From NCBI GenBank assembly GCA_052034585.1, contig JBPOIJ010000007.1:1-64000 (forward strand): DNA of 64,000 nt. The letters run 5' to 3'. Source of the stretch: Xiheimicrobium sp052034585 (GTDB lineage: Bacteria > Myxococcota > Myxococcia > Myxococcales > Myxococcaceae). Positions 8,753 through 16,541 of this stretch are shown here, piece by piece. The notes beneath the pieces are model-generated. The model worked only from the letters and a program-made list of their open reading frames with translations, did no database searches and had not been told where the DNA came from. The position numbers and the translations under genes are program-made. Position 1 is the first letter of the stretch; the number at the start of each line of letters is the position of its first letter.

Positions 8753-10081
8753 GTGGCGCCAGTTCTGGGACTCATCTCGATCAACGACGTCTACACGCTC
8801 GAGCATCTCCCCAAGCTCGCGTCGCTCATCGGCCACCATCGCGTCGCGACGAAGGCCGACCGGTGGCTCGTGGTCGTCGCCGGAGACTTCCTCGCTCCGA
8901 GCCTGCTCTCCAGCGTCGACGGCGGGCGGCACATGGTGGAGTGCCTCAACCTCCTCGGCGTCACTCACGTCACCTTCGGCAATCACGAGGACGATCTCTC
9001 GCCCGCGGAGCTGCTGACGCGCTACTCCGAACTGCGCGCGACGTGGTTGGGAACGAACGTGCGCGGCTTCGCGAAGCCGCTTCCGCCGAGCGACGTGGTG
9101 GAGGTCGGTGGCCTTCGCGTCGGCCTCGTCGGCGGAGTGATGCACGACCCGACCGTCTACCGGCGGCCTCCGTTCGGTGGGGTGAGCCTCGAACGTCTGA
9201 ACGACGCGCTTCGCCGAGAGGTGGAGCGGCTGCGGCCGACCGTTCACACCTGCCTCGCCGTGACGCATCAGTGGCTCGACGATGATCGAGCGCTCGCGCG
9301 CATGGGCCTGGTGCCGTTGATCATCGGTGGCCACGAACATGATCCGTTCCTCGAGCACGTCGGCGGCACGACGCTGAGCAAGGCGGGCAGTGACGCGACC
9401 CACGCCGCGGTGATCACGATCGAGCTGGCGCGCACGCCCAAGGTGAAGGTGGTGCACGAGGCGGTCGCTGGTTTCCCAGCGGATCGAGTGGTGCAGCGGG
9501 TCGTCGACGAGGCGCGCGCCCTGGTGGAGCGCACGGCTGGCACGGTGCTGCTCGAGCTGAAGAAGCCGCTCTCGTCGAAGGGCGCGCGCTCGAAGCAGAC
9601 GAGCATGGGCACGTTCGTGACCTCGGTGCTGCGTGACGCGCTCCATGCGGACGCGGCGGTGTTCAATGGGGGCGGGCTGCGCGGCACCTCGGCCCGGGAG
9701 CGGCGCTTCACCTTCGGGGACTTGATGGAGGAGCTGCCGTTCGAGAACGAGATCGTGCTGGTGCCGTTGCCGGGCGCGGTCTTGCGGGAAGCGATCGCGT
9801 TCTCTCGACGGAAGGCGCCGGCGAGTGATGGTGGGTTTCTCCAGGTGGATGATGGCCTCGAGCTCGCGGCCGATCAGCGCACGGTGGTGAGCGTGGGAGG
9901 CCGGCCACTCGACGAGCGGCGGATCTATCGGGTGGCGGTCCCTCGAGCGCACTTGTTGGGACTCGACCGGATCGATCCCCTGGAGACATACGCGAAGGCG
10001 ACGCCAGGGCTCGTACCCGCGCCCCTGACGGGACGACCTCCGAGGTTGATCGTGCTCGACGCGCTCAGGCGGGCGGGTTGA
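8753..10081 (+). CDS. 5'-nucleotidase/metallophosphoesterase-like protein without signal peptide
   Basis: A 442-residue protein with the two-domain layout of the UshA/5'-nucleotidase family. N-terminal metallophosphatase motifs: INDVY (where the family usually has NDxH), VVAGDFLAPS, FGNHEDD, VTHQW and GGHEHD. The C-terminal substrate domain shows the FNGGGLRG motif (about residue 303) and FGDLMEELPFENEIV. Secreted relatives remove phosphate from nucleotides in the periplasm, but here there is no signal peptide, so action in the cytoplasm is more likely. The substitution of the first metal-ligand His by Tyr in NDVY occurs in some relatives but could alter metal use. Start is GTG at 8753; the next in-frame ATG would delete the first metal motif. 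Confidence 0.85.
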   Translation: MAPVLGLISINDVYTLEHLPKLASLIGHHRVATKADRWLVVVAGDFLAPSLLSSVDGGRHMVECLNLLGVTHVTFGNHEDDLSPAELLTRYSELRATWLGTNVRGFAKPLPPSDVVEVGGLRVGLVGGVMHDPTVYRRPPFGGVSLERLNDALRREVERLRPTVHTCLAVTHQWLDDDRALARMGLVPLIIGGHEHDPFLEHVGGTTLSKAGSDATHAAVITIELARTPKVKVVHEAVAGFPADRVVQRVVDEARALVERTAGTVLLELKKPLSSKGARSKQTSMGTFVTSVLRDALHADAAVFNGGGLRGTSARERRFTFGDLMEELPFENEIVLVPLPGAVLREAIAFSRRKAPASDGGFLQVDDGLELAADQRTVVSVGGRPLDERRIYRVAVPRAHLLGLDRIDPLETYAKATPGLVPAPLTGRPPRLIVLDALRRAG

Positions 10082-10089
10082 TCAGTTGA

Positions 10090-10458
10090 TCAGGGCACGC
10101 AGGCGCCGTTGACGCAGTTCTGACCTGGTTGGCACGCGCGACAGACGGCGCCGCTTCGGCCGCAGGTGGCGTTCGTCGTGCCGGAGTTGCAGACGCCGTT
10201 TCCGGAGACGTCACAGCAGCCGCCGCAGGTCGAGGCGTTGCACATCGGCGCCATCTTGCAGGCCTTGGTGTCGGCGTCGCAGACCTGTCCCGACGGGCAC
10301 GCCATGCAGGCCGCTCCGCCCGAGCCGCAGGCGACCGTCTCGACACCGAGGAGACAACGTGACGTTCCCGCCTCGCAGCAGCCCGTGCACGTGGTTGGAG
10401 TGCAGGGCGGCTGAGTGCCGCAGCCGAGGAGCAGGAGCGCGAGGAGCCAGAACCGCAT
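10090..10458 (-). CDS. Small Cys-rich lipoprotein
   Basis: A 122-residue predicted lipoprotein: MRFWLLALLLLGC is a typical short signal with Cys13 as the lipid-attachment site. The mature part is three similar Cys-rich units (CTGCCEAGTSRC, CGGCCDVSGNGVC and terminal CQPGQNCVNGAC), with CxGCC and CxxGxxC spacing. Such proteins are numerous in myxobacteria and have no assigned biochemical function. It converges tail to tail with the phosphoesterase gene, with eight bases between the stops. Confidence 0.75.
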   Translation of the reverse strand: MRFWLLALLLLGCGTQPPCTPTTCTGCCEAGTSRCLLGVETVACGSGGAACMACPSGQVCDADTKACKMAPMCNASTCGGCCDVSGNGVCNSGTTNATCGRSGAVCRACQPGQNCVNGACVP

Positions 10459-10501
10459 GCGGAGGCGTCTAGCCGAATCGTCTCGGTGAATCGATGAGCG
10501 T

Positions 10502-11032
10502 CTATCTCGATCGGTGAATCCAGTGGTGGGCGATCAAGTCGTTCCCGCCCGAGAGGTTGGGCGCGAGACGCAAGACCCGGCTGAGTTCCGCGCGGAGCCG
10601 ATCGTCGATTCTCGTCGCGTCCACCGACACCTCGCGCGTTCGCAGTTCGGCCTCGAGGCCTTCGAGCTCGAGCTGGAAGAAACGCCGCTTCGGTCGAATG
10701 CCCTCGGTCTCGATGACGGCCTGCGCTTGAGCGTCCGTCATCGGAGGACCGGCGACCTCGAACGACCCCAACCGGGCGTGGTGCGTGAGCGCGGTCGTCC
10801 CCAGCCTCATCAGCGCCCACTTCCCTTCGCCAGTCGCATCCGCAGCGCTCACGAGGCGAGCCAACTCTTCGTCGTCCGCCACGCGAAGCAGCGCATGCAA
10901 CACGTCTCGACGCTCGTTTGGGACTTGAAGGGTTCGTCGAAGGACGCTCGCGACTCGGGCGCGAGAGCGCTCCAGAAACACCTTGAGCAGCTCCCGCACC
11001 GAGGCGTTCCAGGCGCCGCGTCGGTTGCTCAC
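10502..11032 (-). CDS. Hypothetical soluble protein
   Basis: A 176-residue reading frame with no signal peptide, membrane helix or Cys motif. The first half is rich in helical, HEAT-like sequence (VASVLRRTLQVPNERRDVLHALLRVADDEELARLV) and the second half is charged with a possible DUF-type LELEGLEAELR segment. Third-position G/C is a little lower than in neighbouring genes, and the opposite strand has an equally long open frame of obvious antisense composition. I do not recognise the family. It is transcribed divergently from the leucine-rich-repeat-like gene only about 30 bases away. Confidence 0.5.
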   Translation of the reverse strand: MSNRRGAWNASVRELLKVFLERSRARVASVLRRTLQVPNERRDVLHALLRVADDEELARLVSAADATGEGKWALMRLGTTALTHHARLGSFEVAGPPMTDAQAQAVIETEGIRPKRRFFQLELEGLEAELRTREVSVDATRIDDRLRAELSRVLRLAPNLSGGNDLIAHHWIHRSR

Positions 11033-11061
11033 CCGCCGCTGAATCTTCCACCAGCTCTCGG

Positions 11062-11670
11062 GTGACCGCGCTGCTCGCGAGCCGGTGGAAGGAGTTCGCC
11101 GGCCCGCTCGCGAAATGGGTGAAGGGCCCCGAGTCCTTCGAGCGTGGGCTGGTGAAGCGCGTGCGCCTGAACGCCGCGCAGGTCGAGCGCGAAGGCGTGC
11201 GGCTCTTCACGTCGTTCCCGCTGAGCGAGCTCGTGTTCGACGAGCCGGACTTCACCTCGGCGCAGCTCGAGCGCCTGGGCCGCTCCGAAGCCCTCGAGCA
11301 CGTGCGTGAGCTCACCATCTTCGAGATGATTCAGACCCGCTCGCCGCCGCGCGCCTTGTCGTCGCTCGCCAAGGGAAATCGATTCGGGAACCTCCGGCGG
11401 CTCAACTTGCGCGTTCGCGGCAAGAGCGCGGCCGATTGGAAGGCGCTCTTCTCGAAGCTCGACGCGCCGAAGCTGGAGCAGCTCCACCTGCGCTACGTCC
11501 ACACCCACCACGGCATCTACGAAGGGCTCGTCGCGGCGAAGAAGCTGCCCTCGCTGCGGCTCGTCACCGAGAGCATGGACCTGCCGATGAAGGGCCTCGA
11601 CGAGAAGGTGCTCGCGCGCGCGGTCAAGACGCTCGAAGGCCGAGGAATCCGAGTCCAGCGCACGTCGTGA
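11062..11670 (+). CDS. Leucine-rich-repeat-like protein
   Basis: A 202-residue protein with a GTG start. The regular pattern of LxxLxLxx strands (ELVFDEPDFTSAQLERLGRS, LRRLNLRVRG, LEQLHLRYVH, LPSLRLVTES) with about 50-60 residues between similar phrases resembles the irregular leucine-rich repeats of the TIGR02996-associated proteins common in myxobacteria; the TIGR02996 head itself was not found. A protein-binding role is likely. No signal peptide is present, so the protein should be cytoplasmic. An alternative, later start cannot be excluded because no clear ribosome-binding site precedes the GTG. Confidence 0.65.
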   Translation: MTALLASRWKEFAGPLAKWVKGPESFERGLVKRVRLNAAQVEREGVRLFTSFPLSELVFDEPDFTSAQLERLGRSEALEHVRELTIFEMIQTRSPPRALSSLAKGNRFGNLRRLNLRVRGKSAADWKALFSKLDAPKLEQLHLRYVHTHHGIYEGLVAAKKLPSLRLVTESMDLPMKGLDEKVLARAVKTLEGRGIRVQRTS

Positions 11671-11755
11671 TCAGTCGTTTCGGCCGAGCTGGATCGCCGA
11701 TAGCACAGCTCGACATCGCCAAGCGCACGAAGCGTTTCGTGAGTAGTGAGCCCGC

Positions 11756-12550
11756 ATGGCCTCCTTCGACGAACTCCTCACCGCCACCCGCGTCGACGCC
11801 TCGACCGACGCCCTGACGATTCCCCTCGGCTTCAGCCAGGGCAAGGCCACCTTCGGCGGGCTCGTCGTCGGCGCCTGCGTGCGCTCGATGGAGGCGCGCG
11901 TCGCCACCGATGGCCGGCGGCTGCGGTCGATCTCCGCCCAGCTCCTCGGCGCGCCGAGCCCTGGAGAGACGACGATTCGCCTCCGCCTCCTCCGCACCAC
12001 CAGCACCGTCACCACCTTCGCCGCCGACCTCGAGCAGCGCGGCGAGGTGATGACCCACGTCGTCGGCGTCTTCGGAAAGGACCGCGCGACCGATCTCGAC
12101 TGGCAGCGAATTCCCCCTCCGGCGATGCCCGACTGGCGCAGCCTCGAACCGCTCGTGATGGAGCTCGCCTTCGTCCCCGAGTTCACCCAGCACTTCGAGT
12201 ACCGCTCGACCGGCGCAGTGCCGTACACCGGCTCCACCGAGGCCTCGGCCGGCTTTCTCCGCCCACGTGTTCCCTGCGAACGACGTGACGGCGCGCTGCT
12301 CGCCTGCCTCGCCGACGTCTGGTGGCTCGCCTCGGCGACCTCGATGAGTGACTTCCGCCCCGGCGCGACGCTCACCTTGAACGCCGACTTCCACCACGCC
12401 CTCGACGGCCTCGACCCCGAGGCGCCGGTGTTCCATCGCGGGGCCTCTCACGTTCTCCACCAGGGCTACGCGCACGAGACGCGCGAGCTGTGGGGCGTCG
12501 ACGGGCGAATGCTCGTCACCGCCACCGAGTCCATCGTCATCATCAAGTGA
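11756..12550 (+). CDS. Double hot-dog acyl-CoA thioesterase family protein
   Basis: A 264-residue protein with two hot-dog halves, as in the TesB/4HBT_3-type thioesterases. The first half has LGFSQGKATFGGLVVGACVRSM followed by the strand series RSISAQLLGAPSPGETTIRLRLLRTT; the second half has LLACLADVWWLASATSMSDF and LNADFHHALDGL, ending with the typical VDGRMLVTATESIVIIK ('drdGrLvAsa.Q...') tail. These enzymes hydrolyse acyl-CoA thioesters in the cytoplasm. The gene stands alone; its stop is six bases from the stop of the converging gene at 12557. The ATG at 11756 leaves a normal-length N-terminus. Confidence 0.8.
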   Translation: MASFDELLTATRVDASTDALTIPLGFSQGKATFGGLVVGACVRSMEARVATDGRRLRSISAQLLGAPSPGETTIRLRLLRTTSTVTTFAADLEQRGEVMTHVVGVFGKDRATDLDWQRIPPPAMPDWRSLEPLVMELAFVPEFTQHFEYRSTGAVPYTGSTEASAGFLRPRVPCERRDGALLACLADVWWLASATSMSDFRPGATLTLNADFHHALDGLDPEAPVFHRGASHVLHQGYAHETRELWGVDGRMLVTATESIVIIK

Positions 12551-12556
12551 GCAGGC

Positions 12557-13471
12557 TCACTCCTTCGGGAGCGCGCGCAGCACGGCCTTGCCGTCCTTGA
12601 TGACGACCTTGAACTCGACGCTCTTCGCGTTGTGCTGCTTCATCAGCGTCGGCACCTGCGAGCGCAGGGTGGTCGCGACCGAGTCGAGCGAGAGCTTCGA
12701 GACGTCTTCTCCGCACCGGCGCTTCGCCATCACGTACGCGTCGTAGATGGCGCGAATCTTCTGATCATTGAGCCCCCCATCGGACCCCACGGGACCGGGC
12801 GCGCGCGCGGGCGGAGGCTTCGCCTGGGCAGCCACCGGCTTCGGAGGGTGCGAGGGCCGCGCGGTCGGCAACGCCGCGCTGACGGTGGGCGGGGCCTTGT
12901 TCGCCGCAGGGGTGCCGGGCGTGGGGGTCGGGGGAATCGACGGGACGAGCGGCGCCACCTTGGGCACGCCCGCGGGAGTCGCCGAGGCAGCCTCCTGCAT
13001 GGCCGAGTCGAGGTCGCCGTCGAGGTCGGAGAGGTCGAGATCTTCGTCGATGTGGAGGTTGTCGAGCCCGTCGCCCTTCTCCGGCGCTCCCACCTTGCGC
13101 TTGCGGTCCTCGGTGTGTCGCCTGGCCCGGTAGAGGTCGCGCTTGTAGGTGCCGGCTTCGATCTCCTGCATCGAGCGCTCCCACAGCCGCTCGAAGGTGC
13201 TCACCCGCTGTTGGAGGTTCTGCATGCGGAACTTCACCGGAGTGGAGTTCACGAACATGTTCCGCAGCTCGTTCACCCGTCGCTTGAACGCGGTGTGGCG
13301 CGGCGTGGGCGGCCGGCGCTCGACGCCGAGGAAGTACTGCTCGTACGCCGCCTGCAGCTCGACGAGCTCGACCTCGATCTCCGCGCACTCCTTCATCGCC
13401 TTCTCCGGGTCCCCCATCTTGGTCCCAGAGACGCGTCCGTTGACTGGTGCGGGCTTGGCGGGCGCGGGCAC
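12557..13471 (-). CDS. MXAN_5187-like myxobacterial protein with proline-rich linker
   Basis: A 304-residue cytoplasmic protein starting at GTG. Residues about 20-120 form a charged helical, probably coiled-coil domain (CAEIEVELVELQAAYEQYF... with AFKRRVNELRNMF); residues about 130-240 are acidic and then Pro/Ala-rich and probably disordered (PTPTPGTPAANKAPP); the last 70 residues are a compact domain (IRAIYDAYVMAKRRCGEDVSKL). I associate this arrangement with a family annotated after Myxococcus xanthus MXAN_5187; its role is not established. It is transcribed away from nothing obvious, lying between the thioesterase and Lgt genes on the same strand as lgt, 72 bases downstream of it. Confidence 0.7.
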   Translation of the reverse strand: MPAPAKPAPVNGRVSGTKMGDPEKAMKECAEIEVELVELQAAYEQYFLGVERRPPTPRHTAFKRRVNELRNMFVNSTPVKFRMQNLQQRVSTFERLWERSMQEIEAGTYKRDLYRARRHTEDRKRKVGAPEKGDGLDNLHIDEDLDLSDLDGDLDSAMQEAASATPAGVPKVAPLVPSIPPTPTPGTPAANKAPPTVSAALPTARPSHPPKPVAAQAKPPPARAPGPVGSDGGLNDQKIRAIYDAYVMAKRRCGEDVSKLSLDSVATTLRSQVPTLMKQHNAKSVEFKVVIKDGKAVLRALPKE

Positions 13472-13543
13472 CCGGAAAGTCTAACTCAAGGTCCGGCGCG
13501 GCGAGCTGTCGATTTCAGTCGTCATGAAGGTGACGACCGCTCA

Positions 13544-15013
13544 TCAGGCGGCGGTGAGCGCGGCGAGGTCGACCTTCGGCTCGGCCGCTCGCGCCCGGAA
13601 GCCCTGCACCACGATGTAGGCGCCCAGCGAGAAGAGGAGAATCGAGACGAACTGGCCGGTGGAGATGTTGTACCAGGCCTGCGGCGGGAAGAGCGCTGCG
13701 AGCGAGTCCATGCCCCACTCGACGAGCTTGCCGTTCAAGGTGCCGCGCTCGGTGTCGCCGCGCAAGAGCTCGACGCTCGAGCGGATCACCGAGTAGCCCA
13801 TGAGCCAGAGGCCGAAGATCTGCCCGTGGAACCGCCGCCACCGGCGCACCGTCAGCATCAGCACGAAGAAGGTCATCTGGGCGAGCGAGTCGTAGAGCTG
13901 CACCGGGTGGATCGCGAGGGTGTGATCGTGATCCTTCACCCACGAGGCGATCTGCACCGCGTCGGGCACCATCTGCTGAAAGACCTCTCCGGTCTTCTCG
14001 ACGACGTAGCGGGTGTCGGTGCTCATCGACGACCAGGCGAGGCTGGCGGTGTCGCTCGTCGAGCCGATGATGGTCTGGGTGCTGTGGCTCCCGGGAAAGT
14101 GCACGCCCATCAGCGCGTTCGGACCGACCGGCTTGCCCCAGCAGCAGCCCGCCGAGAAGCAGCCGAGCCGTCCGAAGGCCGCTCCGAGTGACACGGTGGG
14201 GGCGGCGAGATCGGCCAGCCGCAAGAACTCGATGCCGTTGCGAATGCAATACCAGATGCTCGCGAGCGTGGCGCCGATGAGGCCGCCCTGGAAGACGAGG
14301 CCGCCGCCGAGCATCTCGGGGATGTTGATCAGGCTCCCGCCGCCGCCAATCATCAGCGAGAGCACCACGCGACCACCGACCAAGGTGTAGACGAACCAGA
14401 GCCCGGCGTTCTCGATCACCCGGTCGGCGAGCTGCTTCGAGAGCTTGTGCCTGAAGGCGACGGCGAGGGTGAGGGCGACGACGACGACGAGATCGAGCAC
14501 GGTCGCGTAGGCCTCGGCCGGCTTGCGCGTCATGTAGTCCTTCCAGTTCACCAGCACGAAGAGCTCGCGGCTGCCGACGATGCCGCCGACGAAGACCGAG
14601 AACGCGAGATCCATGATCTGATCACGCCGCTTGAGGCCGAGCTCCCCGGGCCACTCGCGCCGGGCGAGGAGCGAGGCGACGGTGACGGCCGAGAGGAAGC
14701 CGGCGCCGAGCATGATGCCGTAGGTGTGGAGCGGAATGCCCTCGTTCTTCCCCTTGCCGAGGAAGGGCACGTTGAAGTCGGTCGCGTAGAAGACGCCGAC
14801 GAGCGCGAGCACGACGCCGATGGCGCCGTACATGATGGTGCGGTCTTGGCGTTCCTTCTTCGTGGGCGCGACCGGCTTGCCGTCCTTGTCGACGCCGCCG
14901 GCGTTCCTCCAGCCGGACCAGGCCGAGTAGGCGATGACGGCGAGCGCGAGGAGGTAGACGAGGGGCCGCGAGCCCTCCGTGTCGAACCTGAACTTGTAGA
15001 GGACGGGCAACAT
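13544..15013 (-). CDS. lgt: Prolipoprotein diacylglyceryl transferase
   Basis: A 489-residue polytopic membrane protein of the Lgt family, which transfers a diacylglyceryl group from phosphatidylglycerol to the lipobox Cys of prolipoproteins in the inner membrane. Visible signatures: LHTYGIMLGAGF (about 95), GGLVFQGGLIGA (about 237), GRLGCFSAGCCWGKP (281-295), IHPVQLYDS (368-376) and IRSSVELLRGD (410-420). In E. coli the GRxGNF motif has Asn where this protein has Cys, a variant seen in part of the family. It is about 200 residues longer than E. coli Lgt, with an extra N-terminal hydrophobic region and an insertion before the HPxQLYD motif. The ATG at 15013 is preferred over an upstream TTG. 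At least eleven lipoproteins in this window would be its substrates. Confidence 0.9.
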   Translation of the reverse strand: MLPVLYKFRFDTEGSRPLVYLLALAVIAYSAWSGWRNAGGVDKDGKPVAPTKKERQDRTIMYGAIGVVLALVGVFYATDFNVPFLGKGKNEGIPLHTYGIMLGAGFLSAVTVASLLARREWPGELGLKRRDQIMDLAFSVFVGGIVGSRELFVLVNWKDYMTRKPAEAYATVLDLVVVVALTLAVAFRHKLSKQLADRVIENAGLWFVYTLVGGRVVLSLMIGGGGSLINIPEMLGGGLVFQGGLIGATLASIWYCIRNGIEFLRLADLAAPTVSLGAAFGRLGCFSAGCCWGKPVGPNALMGVHFPGSHSTQTIIGSTSDTASLAWSSMSTDTRYVVEKTGEVFQQMVPDAVQIASWVKDHDHTLAIHPVQLYDSLAQMTFFVLMLTVRRWRRFHGQIFGLWLMGYSVIRSSVELLRGDTERGTLNGKLVEWGMDSLAALFPPQAWYNISTGQFVSILLFSLGAYIVVQGFRARAAEPKVDLAALTAA

Positions 15014-15111
15014 GGGACGGCGGCGTACCGTCAAGCTGCGCGACCCGCAACCGACCTTTCGGAGGAAATCGCGCGGGCGCTCCGAGGCGGGTCACGTTAC
15101 ACGGCGGCGCC

Positions 15112-15480
15112 ATGAAACCACGACCACCCGAGCTCGCTCACGTCGCCGCTGCGCGCGATGCCTACCACGCCGATCTCATCGAAGAAGTCGCTGCAGCGGT
15201 CGCGGCGAACGACGTGGTGGTCGTCGGGGTGTCGGGGCTGCAACCGGGGAAGAAGGCCCGCCGGTTGCTCGACGAGAAGAAGGTGCCGCACACGTACCTC
15301 GAGTACGGCAGCTACTTCTCCGGCTGGCGTCGGCGCCTCGCGCTCAAGATGTGGATCGGCTGGCCCACCTTCCCGCTCGTCTTCGTGAAGGGCACCTTCA
15401 TCGGCGGTGGGAGTGACTTGAAGAAGCTGATGGAGGCCGGCGAGTTCGACCGGCTCCTCTCCGGGCCACGCGCGGCCTGA
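15112..15480 (+). CDS. Glutaredoxin-fold protein lacking all cysteines
   Basis: A 122-residue protein that aligns by eye with glutaredoxins: a VVVVGVSGLQPGKKARRLLDEKKV segment stands where dithiol enzymes have the YxxxxCPYCxxAKxLL motif, and WPTFPLVFVKGTFIGGGSDLKKL matches the cis-Pro and glutathione-binding region (WPTFPQVFVxGxxIGGxDDL). No cysteine occurs anywhere in the protein, so a thiol-disulfide exchange or Fe-S ligating function is impossible in the usual form. It may be a structural or regulatory relative. The gene is divergent from lgt (98 bases apart) and its stop is one base from that of the converging lipoprotein gene. Confidence 0.75.
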   Translation: MKPRPPELAHVAAARDAYHADLIEEVAAAVAANDVVVVGVSGLQPGKKARRLLDEKKVPHTYLEYGSYFSGWRRRLALKMWIGWPTFPLVFVKGTFIGGGSDLKKLMEAGEFDRLLSGPRAA

Positions 15481-15481
15481 G

Positions 15482-16450
15482 TCAAGGGTACGGCCGTGGG
15501 CGTTGGGCATTCCCCCACGTCGGCGAGTGCCCTGCGCCAGATTTGTCACCCACGTCGGTGACGGTCGGGTTCTTGTTGATGTACCAGACAGCGGCAGCGC
15601 CGGCCGTCGTGACTGGCGTGTTCGAGTCCGTCGTCGCCTCCGCGACGATGTCGCCGATGCTCAAGACTGTGTCGAAGAAGGCGAAGCCTCGCAGCACCGC
15701 ATTCGGTGACTCGCTGTTGGCGGCGCCGCTCCCGGTCCAGGGAGAGCTCCCGATGATGAACGCCGGCGAGACCGCCTGAGTCGCCGCCTGATCGACGCCG
15801 CTCTTCGCGACCGTCTGCTCGATGTACCCCGAGGGGCTCGTCACGTCGGGCCAGTAGCGATGGCGAATGGTCGAGCCGACGACTTCGCACGTGCGCGCCT
15901 GGGTGACCCAGATGCCCTTCACCACGAGATAGGTCGGCCCGGGCCCAGGCGACGCGATGAAGTCGGACGCTCCGAGCCCGGCAATTTCGTAATACTGTAC
16001 AAGCCCAACCCCGCCGGTCCCTCCCGTCGACTGGCCGTCCGAGTTCACCGTTCCCGTGGTTGGATAAGGATGCGTGCCATACTCGTACAGACTTGCGTGC
16101 CAGGTACCGTCGTTGCTCGTGTGCCAGGCGACCGCGTAGTACCCAGCCGTGTGAACGTAGCGAGCCTTCCAGATGGCGGTGTGTGGGCAGCGCGGGAGCA
16201 TGTTCGCGCCGCTCCAGACGAGCCGCGCGTCGCTGCCGGCGACCCCGTTGAGCGGCCACTCGAGGCCCGTCTGGCCTGATCCAGCCGCACCGCCTCCTGT
16301 CGCACCGCCTCCTGTCGCACCGCCTCCCGTCGCACCGCCTCCCGTCGCGCCGCCTCCCGTCGCGCCGCCATCGACGAGCGACGCCGCTCCGTCACAACCG
16401 AGCAGGAGCCAGCCGGTCAGCACCGCCCAGACGAGTCCTCGCGCGCACAT
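15482..16450 (-). CDS. Lipoprotein with Gly-Ala-Thr repeat linker
   Basis: A 322-residue predicted lipoprotein; the hydrophobic start ends in LLLGC, giving Cys19. Residues about 27-56 are a tandem GGGAT linker encoded by 15-bp DNA repeats. The remaining 265 residues are rich in Gly, Ser, Trp and Tyr and show beta-strand patterns (ARYVHTAGYYAVAWHTSNDG, YLVVKGIWVTQARTCEVVG), compatible with a jelly-roll or laminin-G-like surface domain, but no family was recognised. It is divergent from the membrane protein at 16542. Confidence 0.7.
   Translation of the reverse strand: MCARGLVWAVLTGWLLLGCDGAASLVDGGATGGGATGGGATGGGATGGGATGGGAAGSGQTGLEWPLNGVAGSDARLVWSGANMLPRCPHTAIWKARYVHTAGYYAVAWHTSNDGTWHASLYEYGTHPYPTTGTVNSDGQSTGGTGGVGLVQYYEIAGLGASDFIASPGPGPTYLVVKGIWVTQARTCEVVGSTIRHRYWPDVTSPSGYIEQTVAKSGVDQAATQAVSPAFIIGSSPWTGSGAANSESPNAVLRGFAFFDTVLSIGDIVAEATTDSNTPVTTAGAAAVWYINKNPTVTDVGDKSGAGHSPTWGNAQRPRPYP
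16284..16370. repeat. 15-bp in-frame tandem repeat in lipoprotein linker
   Basis: Five complete and one partial copies of a 15-bp unit of the type GTCGCACCGCCTCCT, with one or two substitutions, encode the GGGAT linker of the lipoprotein on the minus strand. Because the unit is a multiple of three, copy-number change would alter linker length without breaking the frame. Confidence 0.85.
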
Positions 16451-16541
16451 TCGCCAAGGCCACCACGGTTGGTCCCCTCATCCAATGATTTCGGATTCTG
16501 TTGCGCGCTCGAGACAGTCATTCGAGGGTCTGGGCGCGTCC

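Noticed and set aside
16173..16541. Upstream extension of the polytopic membrane protein frame
   Set aside because: It is antisense to the lipoprotein at 15482 and includes its proline-rich repeat; a good start lies at 16542.
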